A DNA stretch of 52,202 nt from an uncultured Prevotella sp. Lineage in GTDB: Bacteria > Bacteroidota > Bacteroidia > Bacteroidales > Bacteroidaceae. The notes under the pieces are model-generated. The model saw nothing but the letters and a program-made list of their open reading frames with translations. It was not told the DNA's origin and did no database searches. The position numbers were made by a program, and so were the translations under genes. Positions 42,066-50,891 of this stretch are shown piece by piece. The stretch spans positions 1 through 52,202 of the forward strand of contig CAKOVA010000006.1 in assembly GCA_934120735.1 (NCBI GenBank). Reading direction: 5' to 3'. Each line of letters starts with the position of its first letter. The first letter of the stretch is position 1.

Positions 42066-42938
42066 TTACTTCTCGATGCTGATTAATTCAATCTTGAAAA
42101 TCAAGGCGGAGAAAGGCTTAATCTGACCTTGTTCACGCTCGCCGTAGGCCAACTCTTGTGGAATATACACTTCCCATACAGAGCCTACAGGCATGTGAAC
42201 GAGAGCTTCTGTCCATCCTTTAATGACCTGATTGGCACGCAAGGAAACAGGCTGTCCATTCTTATAAGAGCTGTCAAACACCTTACCATCGAGGGTCTTG
42301 CCTTCATAATGAACCTTCACCATGGATGTATCTGCCGGCATGGCACCGTTACCAACCTTGATAACCTTGTATTGTACACCGCTTGGCAATGTCTTCACGC
42401 CATCTTTCTTCTTGTTCTCAGCGAGGAATTTCTCACCAGCTGCCTTGTTGGGGCCATATTCCTTTTCCATGACTTTGGCTCTGATTTCGCTCATCTTGGT
42501 TTGAGCTACCTGTCCAGCCTCTTCGATGGTCATGAGGCCTTTCTTGCCCGTTGTACCAGTGATGAAGCCTGCCATGAAGTTCTTCAGTGAGATGGTCTTG
42601 GTTGAATCGCTGCCAAATACCTCTTGGTTGATACCGGTAATCATCTGATTGCTGATTTGTTGACCAATCTGGATGCCTGCATAGTAAGCGGCACGGCCTT
42701 TGTCATCTCCGGCATTAGCACCTTCGTTCAATCCCTTGATGAACTGATCCATGTAGGTTGTGTCGATGTTCATGCGGCCAATGAGATACTCTTTGAGTCC
42801 TTGAGTCTGTGCCAATCCGATGGCATAGCTCAATGTATCCACGTCTGTCTTGAGGTTTGCCTTGGGTGTTGAGTTGCCGCAACCAGTAAATGTTGCAGCA
42901 GCGATAGCCATTGCGGCTACGAATGTAAGTTTTTTCAT
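42066..42938 (-). CDS. FKBP-type peptidyl-prolyl isomerase, lipoprotein
   Basis: 290 aa. The signal MKKLTFVAAMAIAAATFTGC ends in a lipobox with Cys at about residue 20, so the protein is likely lipid-anchored. An FKBP_N dimerisation region (residues about 30-180) precedes the isomerase core: VQYKVIKVGNGAMP, VHYEGKTLDGKVFDSSY, QVIKGWTEALVHMPVGSVWEVYIPQELAYGE. Closely similar to the next gene product, so the two arose by tandem duplication. The start is 15 bases after the stop of the first FKBP gene. Confidence 0.92.
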   Translation of the reverse strand: MKKLTFVAAMAIAAATFTGCGNSTPKANLKTDVDTLSYAIGLAQTQGLKEYLIGRMNIDTTYMDQFIKGLNEGANAGDDKGRAAYYAGIQIGQQISNQMITGINQEVFGSDSTKTISLKNFMAGFITGTTGKKGLMTIEEAGQVAQTKMSEIRAKVMEKEYGPNKAAGEKFLAENKKKDGVKTLPSGVQYKVIKVGNGAMPADTSMVKVHYEGKTLDGKVFDSSYKNGQPVSLRANQVIKGWTEALVHMPVGSVWEVYIPQELAYGEREQGQIKPFSALIFKIELISIEK

Positions 42939-42953
42939 TGTTATTTGTTGTTA

Positions 42954-43559
42954 TTAAATTACTTTTATAAGCTCTACATCGAATACCAATGCCGAGAATG
43001 GGGGTATGGCATTGCCAGCTCCCCGCTCACCATATCCGAGGTGATAAGGGATGAAAAAGCGATACTTGGCACCTTCCTGCATCAGTTGAAGGCCTTCGGT
43101 CCAACCGGCGATGACTTGGTTTAAGGCGAATGTTGCAGGCTCGCCACGTTGAATACTGCTGTCAAAGAGCGTACCATCATGCAGCATTCCTTCGTAATGG
43201 CATGTCACCTGATCGGTCGCTTTCGGCTTCTTACCGTTGCCTTCTTTCAGCACTATGTATTGCAAACCGCTGGGAAGCGTCACCACACCTTCCTTCTTTG
43301 CATTCTCAGCCAGGTAGGTTTCACCAGCCTCCTTGACCACTTTGCCTTTCTCTTCGGCAGCTGCGCGTTGCTTCTTCTCTTGTTCTTGGAAGAAATTCTG
43401 CACCAATGTTTGCGCTTCTTGAGTGTCTATTTTTGGCTTTGCGCCAGCGATTACGTCTTTGATTGCTTGTGAAAAATCATCGATATTCAAACTCTGGGCG
43501 CCCATATCAGACAATTGTTGACCAATGCCAAGCCCCAAAGCGTAGCTTACTTTGTCCAT
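42954..43559 (-). CDS. FKBP-type peptidyl-prolyl isomerase, cytoplasmic
   Basis: 201 aa from the ATG at 43559 (MDKVSYALGLGIGQQLS); the longer frame from 43613 is not preferred. No signal peptide, unlike its two neighbours. Helical FKBP_N region (about residues 1-90), then the FKBP core: GLQYIVLKEGNGKKP, CHYEGMLHDGTLFDSSIQRGEP, QVIAGWTEGLQLMQEGAKYRFFIPYHLGYGERGAGNAIPPFSALVFDVELI. A minus-strand TATCTTTG (43609-43602), 43 bases upstream, is the likely -7 box of the three-gene cluster. Confidence 0.92.
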   Translation of the reverse strand: MDKVSYALGLGIGQQLSDMGAQSLNIDDFSQAIKDVIAGAKPKIDTQEAQTLVQNFFQEQEKKQRAAAEEKGKVVKEAGETYLAENAKKEGVVTLPSGLQYIVLKEGNGKKPKATDQVTCHYEGMLHDGTLFDSSIQRGEPATFALNQVIAGWTEGLQLMQEGAKYRFFIPYHLGYGERGAGNAIPPFSALVFDVELIKVI

Positions 43560-43601
43560 TTTAAATAATCTATATTGATAAGTTTTGCTTTTTAACAAGG
43601 G

Positions 43602-43609
43602 CAAAGATA
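43602..43609 (-). promoter_or_regulatory. -7 box of the FKBP cluster
   Basis: TATCTTTG on the minus strand, 42 bases before the ATG at 43559. No TTTG at 19-20 bases upstream was found. Confidence 0.45.
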
Positions 43610-43725
43610 GCAAAAAACTATCATAGCTTCGAGTTATTTCTCAAAAAAATACTATTTTTGTAGAATATTAGTGTAAAAGCGAAGTCTATCCATTGATAGG
43701 CATGGGATTAAGAAATGATAAGATC

Positions 43726-44430
43726 ATGAAGAAGATTGTATTTCTGACAGGTGCCGGTATGTCGGTAGAAAGTGGATTCAAAACCTTTAGAGGAAGTGAC
43801 GGATTGTGGGAAAACTATCCAGTAGAGCAGGTGGCGACACATGAGGGTTGGGTAGCCGATTCAACGCTTGTGACCAACTTTTACAACATGCTTCGAAAGA
43901 AACTCTATGCGGCGAAGCCCAATGAAGGTCACCGATTGATTCAGCAACTCGAACAGGCGTACGATGTAACCGTTATCACTCAGAATGTTGACAATCTGCA
44001 TGAGCGGGCTGGTTCGTCGAGAGTAATCCATCTACATGGCGAACTGGCCAAGGTATGTTCCAGTCGTGATCCTTACAATGAGGCCTACATACGCGAATTA
44101 CCCCAAGAGAATTGTACCGTAGAGCCTGGGACCAAGGCTGATGATGGGTCGCTTTTGCGCCCGTTCATCGTATTCTTCGGCGAAAGTGTGCCCATGATTT
44201 CCGTCGCAGCCGAATACGCTCGTGAAGCTGATATCTTTGTCATCATCGGAACGTCGCTCAATGTTTATCCCGCTGCGGGATTGGTTCGATATACCAAACC
44301 CGATTGCCCCGTCTATCTCATTGACCCCGAATCGGTGCAAACCAGTGGCATTCGTCATCTCAAGCACATACAGAAAGGCGCCAGTGAGGGGATGAAAGAA
44401 CTCATGAAGACTTTGGGGGCTGACCGATAA
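43726..44430 (+). CDS. Sir2 family NAD-dependent protein deacylase
   Basis: 234 aa from the ATG at 43726 (MKKIVFLTGAGMSVESGFKTFRG). Rossmann GAGMS near residues 9-13, TQNVDNLHERAGSSRVIHLHGELAKV with the catalytic His near 105, LRPFIVFFGESVP, and IIGTSLNVYPAAGLVRY. Removes acyl groups from lysines, consuming NAD. The small zinc domain has only one clear cysteine (KVCSSRDP), so the zinc ribbon is degenerate or absent, as in some bacterial sirtuins. The DUF1893 gene follows on the same strand after 93 bases. Confidence 0.9.
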   Translation: MKKIVFLTGAGMSVESGFKTFRGSDGLWENYPVEQVATHEGWVADSTLVTNFYNMLRKKLYAAKPNEGHRLIQQLEQAYDVTVITQNVDNLHERAGSSRVIHLHGELAKVCSSRDPYNEAYIRELPQENCTVEPGTKADDGSLLRPFIVFFGESVPMISVAAEYAREADIFVIIGTSLNVYPAAGLVRYTKPDCPVYLIDPESVQTSGIRHLKHIQKGASEGMKELMKTLGADR

Positions 44431-44523
44431 AGAAAGTTATAGCCGTGTCAACCCATGATGATGTTTGCGCATAGCTGTTAGCTTGTACATATATAAAACC
44501 AATTAATCTATGGAGGAATGCTT

Positions 44524-44871
44524 ATGATGAACGAACTAATTGATAAGCTGCATATAGAGCACTGCTCATTGGTGCTGCTGCACGAAGGAAACATTCGCAC
44601 GTTTGAAGGTAGGGGAGTGCGAATGCTCTACAACCTGCTGAGCGATGAACCCGAATCGCTTTTTAAGTCGAAAGTAGCCGTCAAGGCAGTGGGTAAGACT
44701 GCCGCTAAGGCCATGGTAGATGGCGGTGTGACCGAAATCTACGCTGATGTGATAAGCGATGAGGCCTACGATAGGCTCAAAGACGCTGGCATAAAGGTGA
44801 TTTACGATAAGAAAGTAAACCACCAACGCTTCTTGGAAATATGGAAGCAGATGGGCGAAATTAAAGATTGA
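44524..44871 (+). CDS. DUF1893 domain-containing protein
   Basis: 115 aa from the ATG at 44524 (MMNELIDKL). This start, rather than the ATG at 44518, fits the strong Shine-Dalgarno GGAGG at 44512-44516 with 7-base spacing; such a site is unusual in this window. SLVLLHEGNIRTFEGRGVRMLYNLL and VGKTAAKAMVDGGVTEIYADVISDEAYDRLKDAGIKVIYDKKV match DUF1893, a small cytoplasmic family of unknown function. It lacks the C-terminal cysteine segment seen in some members. It follows sir2 and may be co-transcribed. Confidence 0.82.
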   Translation: MMNELIDKLHIEHCSLVLLHEGNIRTFEGRGVRMLYNLLSDEPESLFKSKVAVKAVGKTAAKAMVDGGVTEIYADVISDEAYDRLKDAGIKVIYDKKVNHQRFLEIWKQMGEIKD

Positions 44872-44931
44872 TGCCACCCCTATGCAACAATCCCGTAGCT
44901 AACCTGATGGCCAAGTTCATCGTTTGTCGTG

Positions 44932-44959
44932 AACGGTATGGCCCTCAGGGCATGCCGTT
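44932..44959. terminator. Hairpin between convergent genes
   Basis: AACGGTATGGCCCT and GGGCATGCCGTT pair with one bulge over a short loop. It lies between the convergent DUF1893 gene and the Na/Pi transporter gene. No strong U-tract, so terminator function is uncertain. Confidence 0.45.
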
Positions 44960-45049
44960 TGTGTGAGGTAAGCGCCAAACAGTTAATGGAAAACCTGCAT
45001 GTAAGCTAAAACCTTATTGGGTGGGGTATGCAGAATCTCCATAAGCTGA

Positions 45050-46765
45050 TCATCCATTGTGCTGCCGAACACCCATACGAGCCTCAACAACATTCACCAC
45101 ATAGTCGCCCAGTTTTTCACATTCTTGAATGATATCCATGTAGATGGTACCAATGGCATAGGTATATAGATGCGCATTGATATCGGTGATGTTGGTTGTC
45201 TTGAGTTGATTTCGATAGCTGTTGATTTCGTTCTCGATGTTAAAAGATAGACCGGCATCCAGATTAGCCTTACGTCCAGAGAGGATGACGTTCATCTGTG
45301 TGAGGGCATCGTCGGTGAGTTCGAACATCTGGTGCAACTGTTCGTACAGTTTTTCAGGGAACTCTTCCTTGCCACTGCGCTTGCGTTTCAAGGCACGAGC
45401 AATGTTGTAACAGCTGTCTCCGATGCTCTCTATCTCGGTAATCTCTCGCAACATCGACCGTATCTTCAGCTTTGTGTCATCGCTGAGGTGCGCCGAACCC
45501 ACCTGATTCAGGTAGTTGGCAATCTCTATTTCCATATTGTCGCTGATGCCTTCGTATTTCTCTATCCGGTCGAATATTTTGGTAAACTTGCTTTCGTCCT
45601 TTTCGCTAAGCAGGTCGCCCACCATCCCGAACATGCGCTGCATGCGTCCGGCGAACGACTGTATCTCCTTATGTGCCTCCAAAACCGAAAGCTCTGGCGT
45701 CTTCATAATGCCCGCTTGGATGAATTGCAGACGGAAGTCTTCCTCGTCTTCGCTGTGCCTTGGCTTGATGAGCATGCACACCAACCGCTCTATCTGAGGG
45801 ATAAACCATATTAATACCGCTGTATTCATGATGTTGAAAGACGAGTGGAAGGCCGCCAAAACGATAGGCAGTTTTACGGCCAGTTGCTCCTGTGTCAGGT
45901 TGTGTCCCGTTGGATCGTAGTGTACTAAGCCGCACACTGCATTGACAAACGGATAGAACACGCACAACACCCAAATCACTCCGATGACGTTAAACACCAG
46001 ATGAGCCAAGGCGGTTCGCCGTGCTTGCGTGTTGGCACCTAAGGCTGCAAGGTTGGCCGTGGCTGTGGTTCCGATGTTCTCACCCATGACAAGGGCGATA
46101 CCCAGATAGATGGGAAGCACGCCGGAAGAGCATAACAGGATGGTGATGGCCATCACGGCGGCCGACGACTGAACGATACAAGTGATGACGGTGCCTATGA
46201 GTAGGAAGGAGAGGATGGTGAGATAGCTGTCTACGTCGAACGACTTGAAAAACTCAATGATTTGCGGATTGCTCTCCAGTTGCAGCTCTTTGCCCGACGT
46301 ATTGAGTAAAACTAAACTGAAGAACATGAAGGAGATGCCAAAGAGAAAATCGCCTATATATCGCATCTTGCGGCTGTAGATGAGTATGATACCCACCAGG
46401 AATGCCGGAAAGACAAAGCTGGTCAGGTCGACCGAATAGCCTAAAGACATAATCCACGCCGTGAGTGTGGTTCCAATGTTCGCACCCATAATCACCGATA
46501 TGGCCTGAGCGAGGGTCAACAGTCCCGCGTTGACAAACGACACGGTCATCACCGTGGTGGCTGAAGATGACTGTACGGCACAGGTGATGAACGTACCGGT
46601 GAGCATGCCGGTGAACCGATTGGTGGTCATTGCACTCAAAATGTGGCGTAACTGTGAGCCTGCCATCTTTTGAAGAGCTTCGCTCATTACTTTCATACCA
46701 TAAATCAGCAGAGCCAATGAGCCGATGATCTTGAATAAAATCGCTAAATAATCACTCGTTGTCAT
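45050..46765 (-). CDS. Na/Pi cotransporter family protein with PhoU-like domain
   Basis: 571 aa. Two inverted Na-Pi repeats: GSLALLIYGMKVMSEALQKMAGSQLRHIL with TGTFITCAVQSSSATTVMTVSFVNAGLL, and later LLIGTVITCIVQSSAAVMAITILLCSSG with GENIGTTATANLAALG. The QSSSA/QSSAA motifs bind phosphate. The C-terminal region (about residues 350-571) is a PhoU-like helical domain. It should move phosphate across the inner membrane with sodium. Divergent from the nucleoside kinase gene, with no two-component phosphate genes nearby. Confidence 0.92.
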   Translation of the reverse strand: MTTSDYLAILFKIIGSLALLIYGMKVMSEALQKMAGSQLRHILSAMTTNRFTGMLTGTFITCAVQSSSATTVMTVSFVNAGLLTLAQAISVIMGANIGTTLTAWIMSLGYSVDLTSFVFPAFLVGIILIYSRKMRYIGDFLFGISFMFFSLVLLNTSGKELQLESNPQIIEFFKSFDVDSYLTILSFLLIGTVITCIVQSSAAVMAITILLCSSGVLPIYLGIALVMGENIGTTATANLAALGANTQARRTALAHLVFNVIGVIWVLCVFYPFVNAVCGLVHYDPTGHNLTQEQLAVKLPIVLAAFHSSFNIMNTAVLIWFIPQIERLVCMLIKPRHSEDEEDFRLQFIQAGIMKTPELSVLEAHKEIQSFAGRMQRMFGMVGDLLSEKDESKFTKIFDRIEKYEGISDNMEIEIANYLNQVGSAHLSDDTKLKIRSMLREITEIESIGDSCYNIARALKRKRSGKEEFPEKLYEQLHQMFELTDDALTQMNVILSGRKANLDAGLSFNIENEINSYRNQLKTTNITDINAHLYTYAIGTIYMDIIQECEKLGDYVVNVVEARMGVRQHNG

Positions 46766-46793
46766 AATAATTGAATTGTTATGCGATATAAGT

Positions 46794-46824
46794 TTTGCGC
46801 TTCAGTAGAAATTCGTTATCTTTA
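46794..46824 (+). promoter_or_regulatory. Promoter of the nucleoside kinase gene
   Basis: TTTG (46794-46797), a 19-base spacer and TATCTTTA (46817-46824), one base off TAnnTTTG. The ATG at 46864 is 39 bases downstream. Confidence 0.5.
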
Positions 46825-46863
46825 CGCTCCGTAACATTTTAATAACCAAAACGAACGAGGCTG

Positions 46864-48525
46864 ATGAAACAAGTATTGCAAATATGTTGCAAAAATAACA
46901 AAAAAACTCAAGACGTCGCTATCGGAAGCACACTTTCTGACGTATTTAAGCAATTTAATTTGAAAATGCCTTATGGGCCCATCTGTGCGCGAGTGAATAA
47001 CAAGGTCGTGGGAATGAACTATCACCTGTACCACAACAAAGATGTAGAGTTCTTGGACATGCACGACGCTTCGGCATCAAGAAACTACACCCGAACGCTG
47101 TTCTTCATTCTGTGCAAGGCTGTTCACGACCTTTATGCGGGGTCGAACGTGGTGATCGACATTCCTGTTTCCAATGGCTATTACATCAACCTGCACATCG
47201 GACACGAGGTGACTGATGAGGATGCAACGCGCATTCGCGAACGCATGCAGCAAATCATTGACGAGAAAATTCCTATCGAACGTTTCGAAGTGCGTACCGA
47301 AGAGGCCATCCGCATGTTTGAGCAGAAGGGTGATGAGGCCAAGGTAAAACTGCTCAGAAGCGTGGGCTCGCTCTACACAGTGTACCACCGCATCGACGAT
47401 TATGTGGATTATTACTACGGTTCGTTGCTCACCAACACGTCGGACATTTACCTGTTCGGACTGGAAAGGTATTTCGAAGGCTTGCTGCTGCGCATTCCCT
47501 CGAAGCATGACCCCTCACAACTTGGCGCGCTCGTCAAGCAAGACAAGATGTTCGAGGTGTTTCTGGAGCAGCATCGTTGGCAGCACATTCTGGGCATGAG
47601 CACCATAGGTGACTTCAACGAGGCCGTGAAAGCGGGGCATGCCACCAATCTTATTAATGTGAGCGAAGCCCTGCAAGAGAAGAAAATATCGCAGATTGCC
47701 GACCAGGTCACCACGCATCCGGAGGTGAGAGTTGTGCTCATAGCAGGGCCGTCCTCATCAGGTAAGACTACCTTCTGCAAGCGACTGAGCATCCAATTGC
47801 TGGCCAACGGCATTCGTCCCGTACAGATATCGTTGGACGACTACTTTGTAGATCGCGAAAAAACGCCAAAAGACGCTTCGGGCGATTGGGACTACGAAAG
47901 CATTCACGCCTTAGACATCAACCTCATCAACTTACAGCTCAGCGCATTATTCCGAGGTGAAGAGGTTGAGCTACCCAAGTATGATTTCCTGTCAGGGCGG
48001 AGTGGAATGAGCGGTAAACGGCTTCGCTTGGCCGACCGGCAGGTGTTGCTGGTGGAAGGTATTCACGCCCTGAACCCCGAACTGACGGCGCAAATCCCTA
48101 AACAACAGAAGTTTCATGTGTACATATCGGCACTCACCAGCATCCTGTTGGATGACCACAACTACATTCCTACCACTGACAACCGATTGCTGAGGCGCAT
48201 CATTCGCGACCATAAATATCGAGGTGTGAGTGCGCAGGAGACCATTAGACGCTGGCCGAGTGTGCGGGCCGGCGAGACAAAATGGGTGTTTCCCTACCAA
48301 GAAAACGCCGATGTGATGTTCAACACCGCCATGCTTTACGAGTTGGCCGTCATCCAGGAACAGGCCGCTCCCTTGCTCGAACAGGTGCCGGAAAACTGCG
48401 TGGAGTATTCGGAAGCTTATCGCTTGCGTAAGTTTTTGAGCTACATCACCCCCATACCCAGCCGCGCCTTGCCGCCAACCAGCCTCGTCCGTGAGTTCTT
48501 AGGCGGCAGTTCGTTCAGGTATTAG
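46864..48525 (+). CDS. Nucleoside (uridine-type) kinase with a TGS-like domain
   Basis: 553 aa. The N-terminal part (residues about 1-65) looks like a TGS/ubiquitin-like domain (SDVFKQFNLKMPYGPICARVNN). A threonyl-tRNA-synthetase-like second domain runs to about 215 (GYYINLHIGHEVTDEDATRIRERMQQIIDEKIPIERFEV). The C-terminal kinase has Walker A GPSSSGKTTFCKRL near residue 298, SLDDYFVDREKTPKD, YDFLSGRSGMSGKRL, LLVEGIHALNPEL, and RRIIRDHKYRG. Phosphorylates a nucleoside such as uridine; the exact substrate is unknown. Confidence 0.88.
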   Translation: MKQVLQICCKNNKKTQDVAIGSTLSDVFKQFNLKMPYGPICARVNNKVVGMNYHLYHNKDVEFLDMHDASASRNYTRTLFFILCKAVHDLYAGSNVVIDIPVSNGYYINLHIGHEVTDEDATRIRERMQQIIDEKIPIERFEVRTEEAIRMFEQKGDEAKVKLLRSVGSLYTVYHRIDDYVDYYYGSLLTNTSDIYLFGLERYFEGLLLRIPSKHDPSQLGALVKQDKMFEVFLEQHRWQHILGMSTIGDFNEAVKAGHATNLINVSEALQEKKISQIADQVTTHPEVRVVLIAGPSSSGKTTFCKRLSIQLLANGIRPVQISLDDYFVDREKTPKDASGDWDYESIHALDINLINLQLSALFRGEEVELPKYDFLSGRSGMSGKRLRLADRQVLLVEGIHALNPELTAQIPKQQKFHVYISALTSILLDDHNYIPTTDNRLLRRIIRDHKYRGVSAQETIRRWPSVRAGETKWVFPYQENADVMFNTAMLYELAVIQEQAAPLLEQVPENCVEYSEAYRLRKFLSYITPIPSRALPPTSLVREFLGGSSFRY

Positions 48526-48591
48526 CTGCGCCTGTGCCGTTACAACCTGCGGCAGACGCAAGGATTTCAATTGATTATAATGTAAAGTGAG

Positions 48592-48640
48592 CAAAGGCTT
48601 GTAAATACTTACGCCTAAGTAAGTCGTTGTCAGGCCTTTG
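48592..48640 (+). terminator. Terminator-like hairpin after the nucleoside kinase gene
   Basis: CAAAGGC (48592-48598) and GCCTTTG (48634-48640), with an inner ACTTAC/GTAAGT stem, followed by ACTTCTTTTG. About 65 bases after the stop at 48525. Confidence 0.5.
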
Positions 48641-48740
48641 ACTTCTTTTGCCCTAATCATACAATATTCATAGTATTTTCTTGTTTTTTGATCATCATCT
48701 TGTTGTGTTCATCATTTTTATTATTTTATTCATCGAATGC

Positions 48741-48771
48741 TTTGTCATTCTATTTTCTTCTTCTATCTTTG
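48741..48771 (+). promoter_or_regulatory. Promoter of the yitT-like gene
   Basis: TTTG (48741-48744), 19 bases, TATCTTTG (48764-48771): an exact consensus match. The ATG is at 48880, so the leader is about 100 bases. A weak hairpin (GGCA...TGCC) lies near 48838, but I do not see a known riboswitch. Confidence 0.7.
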
Positions 48772-48879
48772 CAAAAGCAAGTGCATACCCATGTTTTTGT
48801 AGGGGACAGATCAGGGATGAAAGAGTGTTCCATGCGGCAAGGCATTTGCCTGTAATGATTATTATATGAATGTGTTGAT

Positions 48880-49803
48880 ATGAAAATCAAAGGCTTAGAG
48901 CACGCTTTCAGTGCCAAAGAGTTGAAAGACTATTTCTTTATCACCATCGCCATGCTTTTTTATTGCATTGGTTGGACGGTCTTTCTGTTGCCCAATAACA
49001 TCACCACGGGTGGCGTTCCGGGCATTTCGTCTGTGTTGTATTGGGGACTGGGCATCCCGGTTCAGTATTCTTACTTCTTCATCAACGCTGTGTTGATTGC
49101 GTTTGCCCTGCGCTTGTTGGGGCTTCGTTTCTGCATCAAAACCATTTTTGGCATCATCATTCTCACCACGTTGACGTCGCTGGCACAAACCTACATGCTG
49201 GATGTCAGACTGTTGAGCGACCAGCCTTTCATGGCGAGTGTCATCGGTGCGGCCTTTTGTGGAACGGGTGTCGGACTGGGTTTGTCGGCCAATGGCAGTA
49301 CGGGCGGTACCGATATCGTGGCAGCCATCGTCAACAAGTATCGTGACATTTCGCTGGGAAGGGTCATCTTAATTTGTGACTTGGTGATTATTTCGTCCAG
49401 CTACCTGGCTCTGCACGATTGGGAGAAGGTGATTTATGGCTATGTGGTGCTGTTCATCACTTCGTTTTGTGTCGATCAGGTGGTCAATTCCATGCGTCGT
49501 TCGGTGCAGTTTTTTATTATTTCTGACCGGTACGAGGAGATTGGACGCCAGATTAACGAGAATCCTCATCGAGGTTGTACGGTAATCAATGCATCTGGAT
49601 TTTATTCGGGTCGCGAGATGAAGATGTTGTTCGTGTTGGCTAAAAAGAGCGAGTCGGGAAGGATTTTTGATTTGATCAACGAGATCGATCCAGCTGCCTT
49701 TGTCTCGCAAAGTGCCGTAATTGGAGTTTATGGCGAGGGTTTCGACCGGTTTAAGGTGCGGCAAAAGAAAAGCTCTCAGAACAAGTTAGCTCAAAAGAAA
49801 TAA
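48880..49803 (+). CDS. YitT family membrane protein
   Basis: 307 aa. Five or six membrane segments in the first 190 residues (YFFITIAMLFYCIGWTVFLLPNNITTGGVPGISSVL is the typical start; GLGLSANGSTGGTDIVAAIV the conserved loop). The C-terminal soluble domain (about 225-305: GCTVINASGFYSGREMKMLFVLAKKSESGRIFDLINEIDPAAFVSQSAVIGVYGEGF) is DUF2179, which is thought to bind a small ligand. Some members are proposed transporters; the function here is unknown. Confidence 0.9.
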   Translation: MKIKGLEHAFSAKELKDYFFITIAMLFYCIGWTVFLLPNNITTGGVPGISSVLYWGLGIPVQYSYFFINAVLIAFALRLLGLRFCIKTIFGIIILTTLTSLAQTYMLDVRLLSDQPFMASVIGAAFCGTGVGLGLSANGSTGGTDIVAAIVNKYRDISLGRVILICDLVIISSSYLALHDWEKVIYGYVVLFITSFCVDQVVNSMRRSVQFFIISDRYEEIGRQINENPHRGCTVINASGFYSGREMKMLFVLAKKSESGRIFDLINEIDPAAFVSQSAVIGVYGEGFDRFKVRQKKSSQNKLAQKK

Positions 49804-50038
49804 GGCAATTAAAATCCTTAGGGGCGACTAATCTCTGCTCTTTCTGCGGTGTCTGTCAGACCGTCATAATGCTGAATTTTCATGACAGGCATCGCTCTTA
49901 TCCTTGGCTTGTAATCCACCAACCTTGCTGCTGCTTGCAAATACGCCAAATATGAGCATTGTTTGTAATGTGTTGTGGTATAGGTTGTTGCGATGAATGG
50001 AGCTTTCTCAAGCCGTTCTTTTTCCTTTATTTCGGCTT

Positions 50039-50141
50039 AAAAGCATTGTTATTGAAGGGCAATCTCCATGCTTTAAGCGTTCAATAGCTTACAGATAGGA
50101 GCCCAAAGTGTTGTTTTTAGCGCACTCATCACATAGCTTTT
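50039..50141. repeat. 22-bp-period array, five units in register, two well conserved
   Basis: Fifteen-base units start at 50039, 50061, 50083, 50105 and 50127 with 7-base spacers. The first, AAAAGCATTGTTATT, fits AAWNNCANTGNNWTT; the second, AATCTCCATGCTTTA, nearly so; the later three are degenerate but keep the period. A degenerate version of the arrays at 4994 and 37130. Confidence 0.6.
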
Positions 50142-50420
50142 ACGTTGAGTGTTGAAAATTCTCGTTCATTCATCTCTTGTTTTGCATCCTTCCTGCCTAT
50201 TAATTTTTTCTATATTGAAAGTTTTTATAGGCCGTTTTTAGGCCATTATTTGGTAAAAATAGCGAACAGTTCGTGCGGATGAATTCTAACACGTTCAACC
50301 GCTGCGTAGTGATGAATGTCGTAGCGGTTTGATACATCACGTTCCTCGATATGCTAAAAACCTCGGCTCTTTCATTTAAAAATGATATATTTTGTTGTTG
50401 TGTACAGCATAGAAGAAATC

Positions 50421-50654
50421 AACAACGAAATAAACAGAAAACACGAAAATTTGCGAGTGATATGAAGAAACCAAAGAACGTAAACGTTCTGACGAAAAGA
50501 ACGAAAATCAATGCGCTGGAGCCTCTCCGCTTACTCGTCAAATGAGAGAGGCTGCAACACTGTTTTTCGTTTTTTTTAGGTAGAACGGGACGTTCTTTCG
50601 TGAAATGTCTTTTGCGACAATATTCTTTTAGATTCTTTCGCTTCTTTCGTTGTT
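50421..50654. repeat. Long inverted-repeat element E1 (234 bp)
   Basis: Ends AACAACGAAA (50421) and TTTCGTTGTT (50654) are exact reverse complements. Inside are matching GAACGnnnnCGTTC palindromes near 50467 and 50593, and a central hairpin GCCTCTC/GAGAGGC near 50522-50552. The right half, reverse complemented, follows the left half for much of its length. A related element lies at 51616-51800. Confidence 0.7.
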
Positions 50655-50819
50655 AAAGGATGAGATGTCACGATGCGTTTCTGTTGGTACGCAAGATGTT
50701 ATATTCATTTAATTGGTAAACTTGAGAGAGAAGTAACCAAAGGATTAATGATTTATAGCAGCTAAGGTTATTATTAAATGAAAGAGTTGTGACTAAAAAC
50801 TGAAAAAAATACAAATATA

Positions 50820-50850
50820 TTTGACTTCAACAAATAAAGTTGTATCTTTG
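50820..50850 (+). promoter_or_regulatory. Promoter of the rubrerythrin gene
   Basis: TTTG (50820-50823), 19 bases, TATCTTTG (50843-50850): a textbook Bacteroidota primary promoter. The ATG at 50892 is 41 bases after the box. Confidence 0.75.
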
Positions 50851-50891
50851 TAACAAGATTAGCTCATATAAACATTTTTATCAAGAACATT

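Larger units (their letters stand above)
49804..50891. other. 1,088-base intergenic region
   Basis: It contains a 22-bp-period array (50039-50141), a hairpin (50297-50329, arms AACCGCTGCG/CGTAGCGGTT), a long inverted-repeat element (50421-50654) and the rubrerythrin promoter (50820-50850). A 64-codon frame at 50351-50545 lies mostly within the inverted repeat and has no start signal or protein-like composition. No gene is supported. Confidence 0.7.

Noticed and set aside
48772..48879. Riboswitch in the yitT-like leader
   Set aside because: Only a weak short hairpin is seen and no known aptamer pattern.
50351..50545. Open frame of 64 codons upstream of rubrerythrin
   Set aside because: It mostly overlaps a long inverted repeat, has no start signal and reads as low-complexity basic sequence.
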